Part shown: positions 1-7,792 of the stretch, in pieces
How positions within the stretch are numbered: the first letter of the stretch is position 1
How the letters are laid out: the number at the start of each line of letters is the position of its first letter
Assembly: GCA_964528035.1 (NCBI GenBank)
Contig: CAZGQY010000012.1
Location: forward strand, 1-44,653
Reading direction: 5' to 3'
Source of the DNA: CAZGQY01 sp964528035
Lineage (GTDB): Bacteria; Pseudomonadota; Gammaproteobacteria; Methylococcales; UBA1147
DNA length: 44,653 nt
Position numbers and translations under genes: made by a program
Notes under the pieces: model-generated
What the model was told of the DNA's origin: nothing
Database searches by the model: none
Seen by the model: the letters and a program-made list of their open reading frames with translations, nothing else

Positions 1-120
1 TCAGTTTATCCTTTGACGAAAATTGGCGATAGATGGGGTTTGCCGGAGTTTTACTCTCCTACAAATAGTAATAGTAGGTACCGTTGCTTGTTTTGGTCTT
101 TTTTTCCGCTGAACCAATAA
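1..120 (+). CDS. C-terminal tail of an ORF cut by the left window edge
   Basis: Frame 1 is open from the first base to a TAA at 118-120, giving 39 residues that end in a hydrophobic, aromatic stretch (CLFWSFFPLNQ). I do not recognise the family. It could be the genuine end of a gene that starts left of the window, or chance, since the DNA that follows is decayed. Only more sequence on the left can decide. Confidence 0.25.
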   Translation, partial: SVYPLTKIGDRWGLPEFYSPTNSNSRYRCLFWSFFPLNQ

Positions 121-443
121 ATTGATTCACGATAGACTGCTTATTCTGAAACGGCCTAGTGACGCCAATTGTCTCAGAACAGGTCATTTGATATAAGTGA
201 GAACAAGTTTTTGGTTAATATCCAGAATTGATTCGGGCTGGCAGTGCGTCTATCGGACGCAGTGAGTAGAAAATGAAATAACTGTAGCAGTCTCCCTGTT
301 GAGTCAGGTACATCAAACAATGGTAGGTTAACCTTTTCCATGAATGATCTGTCTTCGCCCGCGATGAATAATAGTTATTTCGACACCATTTTTGTCGGGA
401 GCTTAGCCACTGCTTGAACGTAAGTCTCTAGTATGGGACACTT
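121..443. other. Non-coding or decayed stretch with a short hairpin
   Basis: No convincing gene lies here. A six-base stem TGCGTC/GACGCA with a five-base loop sits at 245-261, but no T-run follows it, so it is not a standard terminator. A 25-codon ORF at 340-417 ends in FDTIFVGSLATA, which loosely recalls the first strand of a Rossmann protein. It stops at once and may be a gene remnant. Confidence 0.35.
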
Positions 444-644
444 ATGAATCTATCCAGCGTTTTCAATGCTTTTGAGCATGCCGAACTCGAACACATAAAT
501 CAACCAAGTCCGGGATTTGCTGGTCTTTTTTATTTTTCGTTTAATGATCCCGATCCATTACGATTTCGCAATACATATCCAACCCACGAAACTATTCTTG
601 AATACTTTGAGCAACTTTCTGATTCGTCGAGTCCTGTTTATTAG
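444..644 (+). CDS. Short hypothetical ORF or gene remnant
   Basis: This is a 66-codon ORF starting with ATG and ending in TAG. It has no signal peptide, no membrane segment and no motif I recognise. The composition is ordinary for a soluble protein (acidic, with several Phe and Tyr). It lies between a decayed stretch and a WbqC relic, 26 bases before the relic. No strong ribosome binding site precedes it. It may be the leftover of a longer glycan-cluster gene, and I would not treat it as a working gene without homologues. Confidence 0.25.
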   Translation: MNLSSVFNAFEHAELEHINQPSPGFAGLFYFSFNDPDPLRFRNTYPTHETILEYFEQLSDSSSPVY

Positions 645-670
645 ATATACAGGGCAACAGGAAATACACC

Positions 671-876
671 ATGAAAAGAGTAGCCATTCTTAAATCCACA
701 TACATACCCTGGAAAGGATTTTCAATAAGCGGGACATCAAGGTTACAGGGTTTGACTATTCTGCATATCTTGAATAGAAACAATTCAGGTTCGAATTTAC
801 CCAAGATGCCAGCATTCTCGATTTGTTATTTAACTCTGGAAAATACGTTCCTCGTTATTAAGAAATACATAGGTTC
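671..876 (+). pseudogene. Relic of a WbqC-family gene, internally deleted
   Basis: The first 17 codons read MKRVAILKSTYIPWKGF, close to the start of the intact WbqC protein encoded at 8634-9344 (MKKLAIVQSNYIPWKGY). From about 721 a different frame matches the C-terminus of that same protein: a DYSAYLE segment near 754-774, then ASILDLLFNSGK near 808-843, against DYSGYPE and VTILDLLFNCGK in the intact copy. In-frame stops occur at 775-777 and 859-861. About 170 central residues are missing and the two ends are joined out of frame. This is a dead gene left by a deletion. The 69-codon ORF through it is only the N-terminal frame running on. Confidence 0.8.
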
Positions 877-1821
877 ATGAGACTTTCCATTGTTGCTACG
901 CTGTATCAATCATCGGCTTATATTGTAGAGTTTCATCAACGAATTTCAGCTGCCGCTTATCAACTGGTAGGTAACGAATATGAAATTATATTAGTAAACG
1001 ATGGTTCTCCCGACAACAGTCTTGAGATTGCAGTGGAACTAACAGAGAAAGATAGCCATGTCGTCGTAATCGACCTTTCTCGTAATTTCGGTCATCACAA
1101 GGCAATGATGACCGGTTTAGCCAGCACTAATGGCGAAAAAGTGTTTTTGATCGATTGCGACCTCGAAGAGGAACCTGAATTGTTACTTAGCTTCGAAAGT
1201 CAAATGCAGGCAGAAGTATGCGATATCGTCTATGGCATCCAATACAAGCGTAAAGGTGGATTCTTCGAGAATATAACTGGCGGAATATTCTATCGAACAT
1301 TTCGAGTTCTTACCGGAATCGCACAACCGAACAACATCCTGACTGTGAGACTCATGTCTCGACGGTATGTTGATGCGCTGCTTTTATACCGAGAACGAGA
1401 ACTGAATATTGGCGGTCTGTGGATTCATACTGGGTTCAAGCAATGTCAGCAAACTGTTAAAAAGCATTCAACCAGTCCTACGACTTATTCTTTCTCAAGA
1501 AAATTTAGCCATCTTGTTAATGCTGTAACCTCTTTCAGTAGTCTACCACTTGTATTTACTTTTTATTCAGGTTTACTTCTCTTAATTTCTGCTCTTGGCT
1601 ATATCGCACATCTCACGATAAGGTATCTTTTCATTGCTGCTCCACCCGATGGCTATACGTCAATTATTGTTTCAATATGGTTTTTTTCCGGAATGATAAT
1701 TTTTTTCATCGGCATCCAAGGGATTTATATTTCTAAAATATTTTTGGAGGTCAAGCAACGGCCGTATACTATTATTCGCCACACGTATACGCAATCTCAA
1801 GAACTGGAATCTCCGAAATGA
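877..1821 (+). CDS. Family 2 glycosyltransferase, DPM1/GtrB/ArnC-like
   Basis: This 314-residue protein has an N-terminal GT-A domain. It starts with a SIVATLYQS strand, then VNDGSPDNS near residue 42, a D-C-D-L sugar-nucleotide and metal-binding motif near residue 94, and the LSRNFGHHKA block typical of polyprenyl-phosphate glycosyltransferases. Two hydrophobic segments lie near residues 228-250 and 262-285, matching the two membrane helices of GtrB- and ArnC-type enzymes. Such enzymes transfer a sugar from a nucleotide sugar to undecaprenyl phosphate on the cytoplasmic face. The stop codon overlaps the next start (ATGA), so it is co-translated with the dioxygenase gene. The donor sugar cannot be read from the sequence. 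Confidence 0.85.
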   Translation: MRLSIVATLYQSSAYIVEFHQRISAAAYQLVGNEYEIILVNDGSPDNSLEIAVELTEKDSHVVVIDLSRNFGHHKAMMTGLASTNGEKVFLIDCDLEEEPELLLSFESQMQAEVCDIVYGIQYKRKGGFFENITGGIFYRTFRVLTGIAQPNNILTVRLMSRRYVDALLLYRERELNIGGLWIHTGFKQCQQTVKKHSTSPTTYSFSRKFSHLVNAVTSFSSLPLVFTFYSGLLLLISALGYIAHLTIRYLFIAAPPDGYTSIIVSIWFFSGMIIFFIGIQGIYISKIFLEVKQRPYTIIRHTYTQSQELESPK

Positions 1822-2642
1822 AGACAGATAATATTCCATCAACTTCCTATGGAATACTCCAGCAGTATCAATTGGAATCTTCTCTTGATGCAGCAGCAGA
1901 ACAAGTCAGGAACCTCGGATATGCAATCATCGCTTCTGGTTACACTGAATCCGACCTCCAAGGTATATCAAGGGAGTTCAATATTTGTCGAGAGCACTAC
2001 GTGGAAACCTATACAACACCTAAACTCCGAAGTCTCAACGAGATTAATACCATTCGTTCACCTCTTACGCATGGCGGAGAGGAATTTCTAAGGCTCGCTT
2101 TAAACAAAAAGCTGCTTTCGATTCTGACGAAGTTGATCCAAGGAAAATTTATCCTTAATCAACAAAACGGCTTAATTAATCTCCCTCAGGAACCCTATAA
2201 TCAGGCTGCATGGCATCGAGATCTTCCCTACCAGCATTTTGTATCTTCAAAGCCAATTGCAATAAATGCCTTGTTTTGTATTGATGATTTCACAATTGAT
2301 AATGGCGCCACCTTTGTGATTCCGGCGTCCCATAAATTTGAAGATTTCCCATCCCAGAATTACATACAGAAAAATGCGATTCAGATCGAAGCTAAAGCAG
2401 GGTCGTTTATATTACTGGACAGTATGGTGTTCCATGCTGGTGGATATAATCAAACACAGTCCGTACGACGTGCCGTAAATCAACTCTTTAACATTCCATT
2501 TTTCAAACAACAGATTAACATTCCAATGAATATGAATAGTGTCAACCTATCTCCCGAGGAAAAAGACATATTGGGATTTTCTTTTACAGAGCCATCCTCT
2601 ATACCAGATTACCTTTCGAACCGAATAAGTACAGATTATTGA
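1818..2642 (+). CDS. Phytanoyl-CoA dioxygenase (PhyH)-like protein
   Basis: This 274-residue protein looks like a non-haem Fe(II)/2-oxoglutarate oxygenase of the PhyH family. The iron facial triad is visible: WHRD near residue 132 supplies the His-x-Asp pair, and FHAGG near residue 206 supplies the distal His. RRAVNQLF shortly after supplies the Arg that normally grips 2-oxoglutarate. Family members hydroxylate small molecules or sugar-linked substrates. Inside this glycan island a sugar or lipid intermediate is the likely target, but that is inference. It overlaps the glycosyltransferase by four bases. An 81-base gap separates it from the following methyltransferase. Confidence 0.75.
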   Translation: MKTDNIPSTSYGILQQYQLESSLDAAAEQVRNLGYAIIASGYTESDLQGISREFNICREHYVETYTTPKLRSLNEINTIRSPLTHGGEEFLRLALNKKLLSILTKLIQGKFILNQQNGLINLPQEPYNQAAWHRDLPYQHFVSSKPIAINALFCIDDFTIDNGATFVIPASHKFEDFPSQNYIQKNAIQIEAKAGSFILLDSMVFHAGGYNQTQSVRRAVNQLFNIPFFKQQINIPMNMNSVNLSPEEKDILGFSFTEPSSIPDYLSNRISTDY

Positions 2643-2723
2643 TGATCGTGTTGCGCCATCTGTGCCTTTTGACTGAAAGAAAAATATATTTTACAACCCC
2701 ATTGTTTTTAGGAGCGTCTATTT

Positions 2724-3740
2724 ATGCTTAAAAATCCATATTGTTGTCCACTGTCTAAAGAAAATTTACGTATGGTCGACACTGGATTAGTCGGAGTTAA
2801 TGGTACACATTACCCATTCTTAAAAGCTGAAAGCGAAAACAAAATTCCCGTTTTTATAGACGAAAAAATGCTCACCGGCAAAGACAAAATATCTCAGGTC
2901 ATGTACAAAAAGGATAATGCTGAAACGGTATATGAAAATTTTTTAGCTTGGCTTTTTGATACGTTTAAACAAGATGAAATTTCATTCAGAAATGCATTGG
3001 TTGAGAAATTGAATTTGAAAGAAGGTGATCGAGTGCTCGTTACTGGATGTGGCTTAGGGGATGATATAAAGTGTATATCGCCTAGGATTGGTTCAACCGG
3101 TGAACTTTTTGCGCAAGATATTTCCGACTTAATGGTTGTAGCAACTGCTCGAAGATTAACTGAAGTTGACGATTTTCAGGTTAAAATGAATAATCTGTAT
3201 CTTAGTGTTTCAAATGCATCAATGCTCCCATACCAAGATTCGTTTTTTGATGCAGCATATCATTTCGGAGGAATAAACTTATTTTCAGACATTAAGTCTG
3301 CGATTCATGAAATGGAGCGAGTCGTCAAAGTGGGGGGGAAGGTAGTAATTGGTGATGAAGGTGTAGCTCCTTGGCTTAAAGAAAAAGAATATGGAAAAGT
3401 AGCTATTTGTAACAATAAGCTTTGGGCGTTGGATGCACCTCTCTCTTTATTGCCAGAAACTGTCTCGAATGTCCATTTGACTTGGGTACTCGGAAATTGT
3501 TTTTATATTATTGATTTTGAAGTTTCCGATTCTCCACCTCTTATGGATATCGATGTCCCTCATAAAGGATCTCGTGGTGGTAGCATGCGCAAAAGGTATT
3601 TTGGGCAACTAGAAGGAATAGATCCTGATATTAAAGAAAAAGTTTGGTTGGCTGCATCAACAGCCGAAACGAGTGCTAGTGCCTGGGTAGAGCAAATTAT
3701 TTCAAAAACAATAGCAGACGGGGAATCTATAAAGAAGTAA
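2724..3740 (+). CDS. SAM-dependent methyltransferase with Trm112-like N-terminus
   Basis: This is a 338-residue protein. The first 50 residues contain CCPLSKENL and a following YPFL/IPVF pattern, resembling the Trm112/YcaR-type small domain found in front of some methyltransferases, though the second cysteine pair is not obvious. A class I methyltransferase domain follows: motif I is VLVTGCGLGDD near residue 104, and a DAAYHFGG segment near residue 175 with a GGKVVIGD strand near residue 208 are the later core strands. A strong Shine-Dalgarno (AGGAG) sits about nine bases before the ATG. Substrate unknown; glycan or lipid carrier is inferred from context. It reads directly into the next methyltransferase, six bases away. 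Confidence 0.75.
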   Translation: MLKNPYCCPLSKENLRMVDTGLVGVNGTHYPFLKAESENKIPVFIDEKMLTGKDKISQVMYKKDNAETVYENFLAWLFDTFKQDEISFRNALVEKLNLKEGDRVLVTGCGLGDDIKCISPRIGSTGELFAQDISDLMVVATARRLTEVDDFQVKMNNLYLSVSNASMLPYQDSFFDAAYHFGGINLFSDIKSAIHEMERVVKVGGKVVIGDEGVAPWLKEKEYGKVAICNNKLWALDAPLSLLPETVSNVHLTWVLGNCFYIIDFEVSDSPPLMDIDVPHKGSRGGSMRKRYFGQLEGIDPDIKEKVWLAASTAETSASAWVEQIISKTIADGESIKK

Positions 3741-3746
3741 TAATTT

Positions 3747-4382
3747 ATGCAAGAAGACAAAACTGACCTTTTGGCTGAAGTTGCTAAGTATTATCAAGCT
3801 AAATTGGCTACTTATGGTGAAACACCTAATGGCGTAGATTGGAATGGGCAAGAAAGCCAAAACCTTCGATTTGAAATGCTTAGTAAGATAATCGAAATTC
3901 CCCATTCATTTTCAATTAATGATTTGGGATGCGGATATGGCGCCTATTATGAATTTCTGGGAAACCGGTATGCATCATTTTCCTATTTGGGAATTGATGT
4001 ATCCGAGGATATGGTTATAGCTGCCGAGAAGCGCCATCAAGAAAAGAATCATGCGCGATTTGTGATATCCAGTGAACCGGATGAAGTTGCTGATTACGGA
4101 GTTGCCAGCGGTATATTTAATGTCCGTTTAGGCCATTCTGATGATGAATGGGCATCCTATCTTGAAGCTACTCTGGCTGTGCTTGATCGCACCAGTCGAT
4201 TAGGTTTCGCTTTCAATTGTCTGACTTCTTATTCCGATACACCTAAAATGCGCGATTATCTTTATTATGCAGATTCTTGCGCGCTGTTTGATCATTGTAA
4301 ACGTCACTATTCACGCAACGTGGCACTTTTGCATGATTACGATCTTTATGAATTTACGATTCTAGTGAGAAAAAAGCCATGA
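3747..4382 (+). CDS. Class I SAM-dependent methyltransferase
   Basis: This 211-residue protein carries a clear SAM-binding motif I, INDLGCGYGAY near residue 58, followed by LGIDVSEDM at the acidic end of strand 2. It is a small single-domain methyltransferase with no membrane segment. It starts six bases after the preceding methyltransferase and overlaps the following NeuD-like gene by four bases (ATGA), so it belongs to a tightly packed operon. It probably methylates a sugar or small precursor in the glycan pathway, but the substrate cannot be deduced. The family assignment is secure and the role is inferred. Confidence 0.8.
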   Translation: MQEDKTDLLAEVAKYYQAKLATYGETPNGVDWNGQESQNLRFEMLSKIIEIPHSFSINDLGCGYGAYYEFLGNRYASFSYLGIDVSEDMVIAAEKRHQEKNHARFVISSEPDEVADYGVASGIFNVRLGHSDDEWASYLEATLAVLDRTSRLGFAFNCLTSYSDTPKMRDYLYYADSCALFDHCKRHYSRNVALLHDYDLYEFTILVRKKP

Positions 4383-5044
4383 AAAAATTACTGGTCATCT
4401 TCGGTTCCGGTGACATCGCTCAGCTGGCACATTACTATTTCAATTCAGATTCTGAGTACGAAGTAGTTGCATTTACTGTTGATTCTGACTATCTTACCGA
4501 GACTGAATTCTGCGGTCTACCAGTCATTGCTTTTGAAAATATAACCAAGCAATATTCACCAGATAGATACGAACTTTTTATTGCACTCAGCTACTCTAAA
4601 CTCAATGCTGTCCGGAAAGAAAAGTATCTAGCGGCAAAAGCGGTAGGTTACCGTTTGGCCAGCTATGTCAGTACACATGCCACGGCTCTGAACGATATGT
4701 GTATAGGCGAGAATTGTTTCATTTTTGAAGACAATACCATTCAGCCTTTCGTCACTATAGGCAATAACGTTACACTATGGAGCGGTAACCATATCGGCCA
4801 CCACTCAATAATTAGAGATCACTGCTTCATTGCTTCGCAGGTGGTTATTTCAGGGGGAGTTGAGATTGGAGAACAGTGTTTTATTGGCGTAAATGCAACT
4901 TTACGCGACCACATTAAAATCGGCGAAAAATGTGTAATTGGAGCGGGTACATTGTTACTTGCCGACACAGAACCTGAAGGCGTTTATATCGGTGCTGCAA
5001 CTCAGCGCGCTAGAGTCTCAAGTGCAAAGTTGCGTGGAATATGA
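4379..5044 (+). CDS. NeuD/PglD-type sugar acyltransferase
   Basis: This 221-residue protein has the two-part layout of NeuD/PglD enzymes. An N-terminal Rossmann-like region starts with LLVIFGSGDIAQLAHYY. A left-handed beta-helix with hexapeptide repeats follows (such as CIGENCFIFEDN, VTIGNNV, IGEQCFIG and IGEKCVIGAG) over roughly residues 100-205. GNHIGHHSII near residue 137 contains the histidines expected near the active site. Family members N- or O-acetylate amino sugars or sialic-acid-like sugars using acyl-CoA. Start and stop both overlap neighbours by four bases, so it is translationally coupled on both sides. The acyl group and sugar are unknown. Confidence 0.8.
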   Translation: MKKLLVIFGSGDIAQLAHYYFNSDSEYEVVAFTVDSDYLTETEFCGLPVIAFENITKQYSPDRYELFIALSYSKLNAVRKEKYLAAKAVGYRLASYVSTHATALNDMCIGENCFIFEDNTIQPFVTIGNNVTLWSGNHIGHHSIIRDHCFIASQVVISGGVEIGEQCFIGVNATLRDHIKIGEKCVIGAGTLLLADTEPEGVYIGAATQRARVSSAKLRGI

Positions 5045-5964
5045 GCCACAAATGGCGTAAATTAGGAAAACTATTTTCTCCTTCAGGCGCAAACCGACAT
5101 CCAAAACTTCTGTCCCATGCAGCAAACCCTCTACCTATTCTCCTTGATGAAGACGTGTACCGAGTTTTTTACAGCAGTCGGGATGTGGATAACCGATCAT
5201 CAGTTGGCGCGGTCGACATCGATATTGTCAAACGTAAGATTATTAGTGAACATTGGCACCCCTTTTTTCAACACGGACCTGAAGATAGCTTCTATGCCGA
5301 CGGTGTAAGCATTGGTAATTGTTACGAAGTTAATGGCATCCTATACATGCTTTTTATGGGTTGGCAAAACCCTGAAGGCGGCCACTGGCGAGGTGATATA
5401 GGCCGACTTATAGTGAATTCTGATCTAACATTGCAGTTAGATCAAACGGTTCCATTAATGGGTCTTGATATCGTTGATCCAATCAGTTTATCCTATCCTT
5501 GGGTAATAAAGCATACAACGGGCAACTACAGCATGTGGTACAGCTCGGTAGAAACTTGGAATATTGGTAATGGAGACATGTTAGCTCCCATAAAATATGC
5601 TTATTCGTCTAACGGACATAATTGGATTCGTAAAGGATTGGCCGTACCTTTCGAGCTAGGAATAGCCCAAGCATTTTCCAGGCCCACTGTAGTCAATAAT
5701 TTGGAAAAGGGCTACGACATGTGGTTTTCTTATCGTAGCGGAAGTGGTGGGAAATATCGCATTGGGTACGCTTTTAGTAATGATCAACGACAGTGGATTC
5801 TTTCATTAGAAAAGACCGGTATTGATATTTCCCCACAGGGTTGGGATTCAGATATGATTGAATACCCTTATGTTTTTGATCATAAAGGTCAGAGGTATAT
5901 GCTCTACAACGGAAATAACTATGGTATCACTGGGTTTGGAATGGCAATTTTTGAGTATTGTTAA
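5041..5964 (+). CDS. GH43/GH32-like five-bladed beta-propeller protein
   Basis: This 307-residue protein has no signal peptide. Repeated motifs mark a glycosidase-type beta-propeller: HPKLLSHAANP at the start, FYSSRD near residue 43, DGVSIGN, LYMLFMGWQNPEGG, YSMWYSSVE, RPTVVNN, DMWFSYRSG and YPYVFDHKGQRYMLYNG near the end. Such proteins occur inside O-antigen and capsule clusters, where they may act on or transfer sugars rather than degrade polymer. A cytoplasmic location agrees with that. It overlaps the NeuD-like gene by four bases and ends the first tightly coupled block; the next gene starts 72 bases later. Catalytic acids cannot be assigned by eye. Confidence 0.65.
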   Translation: MSHKWRKLGKLFSPSGANRHPKLLSHAANPLPILLDEDVYRVFYSSRDVDNRSSVGAVDIDIVKRKIISEHWHPFFQHGPEDSFYADGVSIGNCYEVNGILYMLFMGWQNPEGGHWRGDIGRLIVNSDLTLQLDQTVPLMGLDIVDPISLSYPWVIKHTTGNYSMWYSSVETWNIGNGDMLAPIKYAYSSNGHNWIRKGLAVPFELGIAQAFSRPTVVNNLEKGYDMWFSYRSGSGGKYRIGYAFSNDQRQWILSLEKTGIDISPQGWDSDMIEYPYVFDHKGQRYMLYNGNNYGITGFGMAIFEYC

Positions 5965-6036
5965 TCTATATATAACTTTAAGCAACGGTTTATCGTTTTT
6001 GCTGTTTATATTATTGGATATTGGATCAGATTTATA

Positions 6037-6873
6037 ATGACACATATGAAAAAATTAATAATAGTTGCTGGTATGCCTAGAGCAGGTTCTACCTGGCTAT
6101 ATTATAATTTTAAAAATCACCCGAACGTCGCGATGCCAAAGTATAAAGAAACCTTTTTCTTTGGATCTAATTTCCGGCGTGGTTTTAACTGGTTCTATTC
6201 TCTTTACGATGAACAAGCATTAAAGAACAATATTGCATTTGATATTAGTCCTAATTATTATTGTGATGTAAATTTTTTCGATAATATCAAACATTTTGAT
6301 ATAGATCACAAAGTAGTTTTAATATTACGTGAACCTGCGGAATGGTTATCATCTTTTTATAGCCAATTAAAAAGTTTTACACCTAATATGCAAAGCCTAG
6401 ATGATTTCTTGCAACATTGCCAAGTGGATTTTGATGGTGGGAGCTATATTATAGAATTTAATAAATTTGATTTTTCAGCGGTAGTCGAAAAATTTACTGA
6501 TATTTACAAGGGGAACATATTATTAATTAATTTTAATAAAATAAAAGAAGATCCTGTTGCCGTATTAAATAGTATTGAATCATTTTCGGGCCTTCCACAG
6601 TATTTTAATACGAATACCACATATAGCAAACCCGTGAATGTTTCGATTCCTAAATTTAACATTATTGCGTATTTGAGTACTATTCCATTTATAAGAAAGT
6701 TTATAATAACTTTTGTACCAGGTATTATTAGAAATAAAATGATCGATTATCTGTATAAAATAGGTAAAGATAAGATCTCAAAAGATATGCCCGATAAGGA
6801 AAAACTAGAAAAAACATTTAGACCAATTTATGTCGATAAATATTTCAAAGAAAGTGATATCCAATATTTATAA
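6037..6873 (+). CDS. Sulfotransferase (PAPS-dependent)
   Basis: This 278-residue protein begins with a strand and P-loop-like element, IIVAGMPRAGSTWLY, the 5'-phosphosulfate-binding motif of sulfotransferases. KVVLILREPAEWLSSFYSQ near residue 90 is the 3'-phosphate-binding region, with the conserved Arg and Ser. PAPS-dependent enzymes of this fold sulfate sugars or other acceptors in the cytoplasm. An alternative start lies three codons later at 6046; a weak GGA at 6023-6025 favours 6037. The gene is richer in A+T than the preceding block. Its 3' end overlaps the first small membrane protein by 44 bases if that gene starts at 6830. Confidence 0.8.
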   Translation: MTHMKKLIIVAGMPRAGSTWLYYNFKNHPNVAMPKYKETFFFGSNFRRGFNWFYSLYDEQALKNNIAFDISPNYYCDVNFFDNIKHFDIDHKVVLILREPAEWLSSFYSQLKSFTPNMQSLDDFLQHCQVDFDGGSYIIEFNKFDFSAVVEKFTDIYKGNILLINFNKIKEDPVAVLNSIESFSGLPQYFNTNTTYSKPVNVSIPKFNIIAYLSTIPFIRKFIITFVPGIIRNKMIDYLYKIGKDKISKDMPDKEKLEKTFRPIYVDKYFKESDIQYL

Positions 6874-7213
6874 AAATAGTTATATAACAGGGTTAGTCCT
6901 GGTTAATATTTCACTTCAGGTTTCTTCATTTATTTTGGTAAAAGTAGCAGCAATAAATGCAGTAAGCTACACCAGTATATTTTTTAATATTTTTTATATT
7001 TCTGCTTTATCATTATCGGTATTCCGTTCGATTGTGTGGCAATTGATCCTTAAGAAAAACGAACTATCAAAAGTTTATCCAATTAATTCTGTAGTACCAA
7101 TACTTATATTGCTATCTGGTTTTGTATTCTTTGATGAACATATTAGTAATAATAACATAGCGGGGGCAATATTATTGATGTTGGGTGTTTATCTAATCGT
7201 GGAGAAATCTTAG
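6830..7213 (+). CDS. Small four-helix EamA/SMR-superfamily membrane protein (first of pair)
   Basis: This 127-residue protein has about four hydrophobic segments (near residues 18-38, 42-65, 82-100 and 106-124). The order is typical of half-size drug/metabolite transporter subunits, with FFDEHISNNNIAGAILLMLGVYLIV as the signature last hairpin, as in ArnE/ArnF, EamA half-modules and SMR proteins. No strong ribosome binding site precedes the ATG at 6830. A GTG at 6854 in the same frame is an alternative start that would reduce overlap with the sulfotransferase. Two bases separate its stop from the next gene, which encodes a second protein of the same kind, so the two probably form a heterodimer. 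Flipping of a lipid-linked sugar is inferred. Confidence 0.7.
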   Translation: MSINISKKVISNIYKNSYITGLVLVNISLQVSSFILVKVAAINAVSYTSIFFNIFYISALSLSVFRSIVWQLILKKNELSKVYPINSVVPILILLSGFVFFDEHISNNNIAGAILLMLGVYLIVEKS

Positions 7214-7215
7214 CA

Positions 7216-7545
7216 ATGACATCCACGCAAATTATATCTATTACACTTGCCATTGTGCTTTTTACGTCATTTGGTCAACTATGTCTTAAATTTGGAGCAA
7301 ATACAAATAAACATTTAATATTTAACCGATATGTATTCGTCGGATATACCAGCTTTGTAATAGTTTTATTTCTTTCTACCTTATTAATGAGAACAATTGA
7401 TTTTAAATATTTTTCAGTAATTACTGGGCTGAATTACATGTCAACAATTTTGCTTGCTGCATACATTTTAAAAGAAAAGGTATCAACTAAACGATATGTA
7501 GGGTGTATTTTCGTTACTTTAGGGAGTATATTATTTTCTTTATAA
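7216..7545 (+). CDS. Small four-helix SMR-like membrane protein (second of pair)
   Basis: This 109-residue protein has four hydrophobic helices. GQLCLKFGAN in the first helix and loop, and ILKEKVSTKRYVGCIFVTLGSILFSL as the last hairpin, match the SMR/ArnE-ArnF type. It lacks the N-terminal Glu I would expect in drug-exporting SMR proteins, which fits a lipid-sugar translocase better than a multidrug pump. Its start lies two bases after the stop of the first subunit. A terminator-like hairpin follows at 7573-7598, so it probably ends the rightward operon. The pair is reminiscent of ArnE-ArnF, which flips undecaprenyl-phosphate-aminoarabinose; the substrate here is unknown. Confidence 0.7.
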   Translation: MTSTQIISITLAIVLFTSFGQLCLKFGANTNKHLIFNRYVFVGYTSFVIVLFLSTLLMRTIDFKYFSVITGLNYMSTILLAAYILKEKVSTKRYVGCIFVTLGSILFSL

Positions 7546-7572
7546 CTCTTTTAACGACCAAATATATATAGT

Positions 7573-7598
7573 CCCGTTGGAATAATACGGGGGTTTTT
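7573..7598 (+). terminator. Probable intrinsic terminator after the SMR-like pair
   Basis: A five-base stem CCCGT (7573-7577) and ACGGG (7587-7591) with a nine-base loop is followed by GG and then five T residues at 7594-7598. It lies 28 bases after the stop of the second small membrane protein. The stem is short, so termination may be partial. Confidence 0.55.
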
Positions 7599-7792
7599 CG
7601 ATATTTTGTTAATTGGTCGGTACAACAACACAAGAAACTTTAGACCATCGTAGGGCGTAATATATATTTATGTTATATCCATTTACAACTATATACTTAG
7701 ATATTAGATATTCAGTTTGGGCTAATTACGATAAATATAGGGTGACTAATATTATTCTAAAACAATACCAGTAAATTATTATCGACAAGACA
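7599..7792. other. AT-rich intergenic stretch, likely promoter region of the next gene
   Basis: The stretch is very A+T-rich and has no ORF or repeat I can support. It lies between a probable terminator and the next rightward gene, so a promoter for that methyltransferase is expected here. Many TATAAT-like hexamers occur by composition, and none stands out. Confidence 0.3.

Noticed and set aside
245..261. Hairpin TGCGTC/GACGCA as a terminator
   Set aside because: No T-run follows and no gene ends just upstream in a suitable position.
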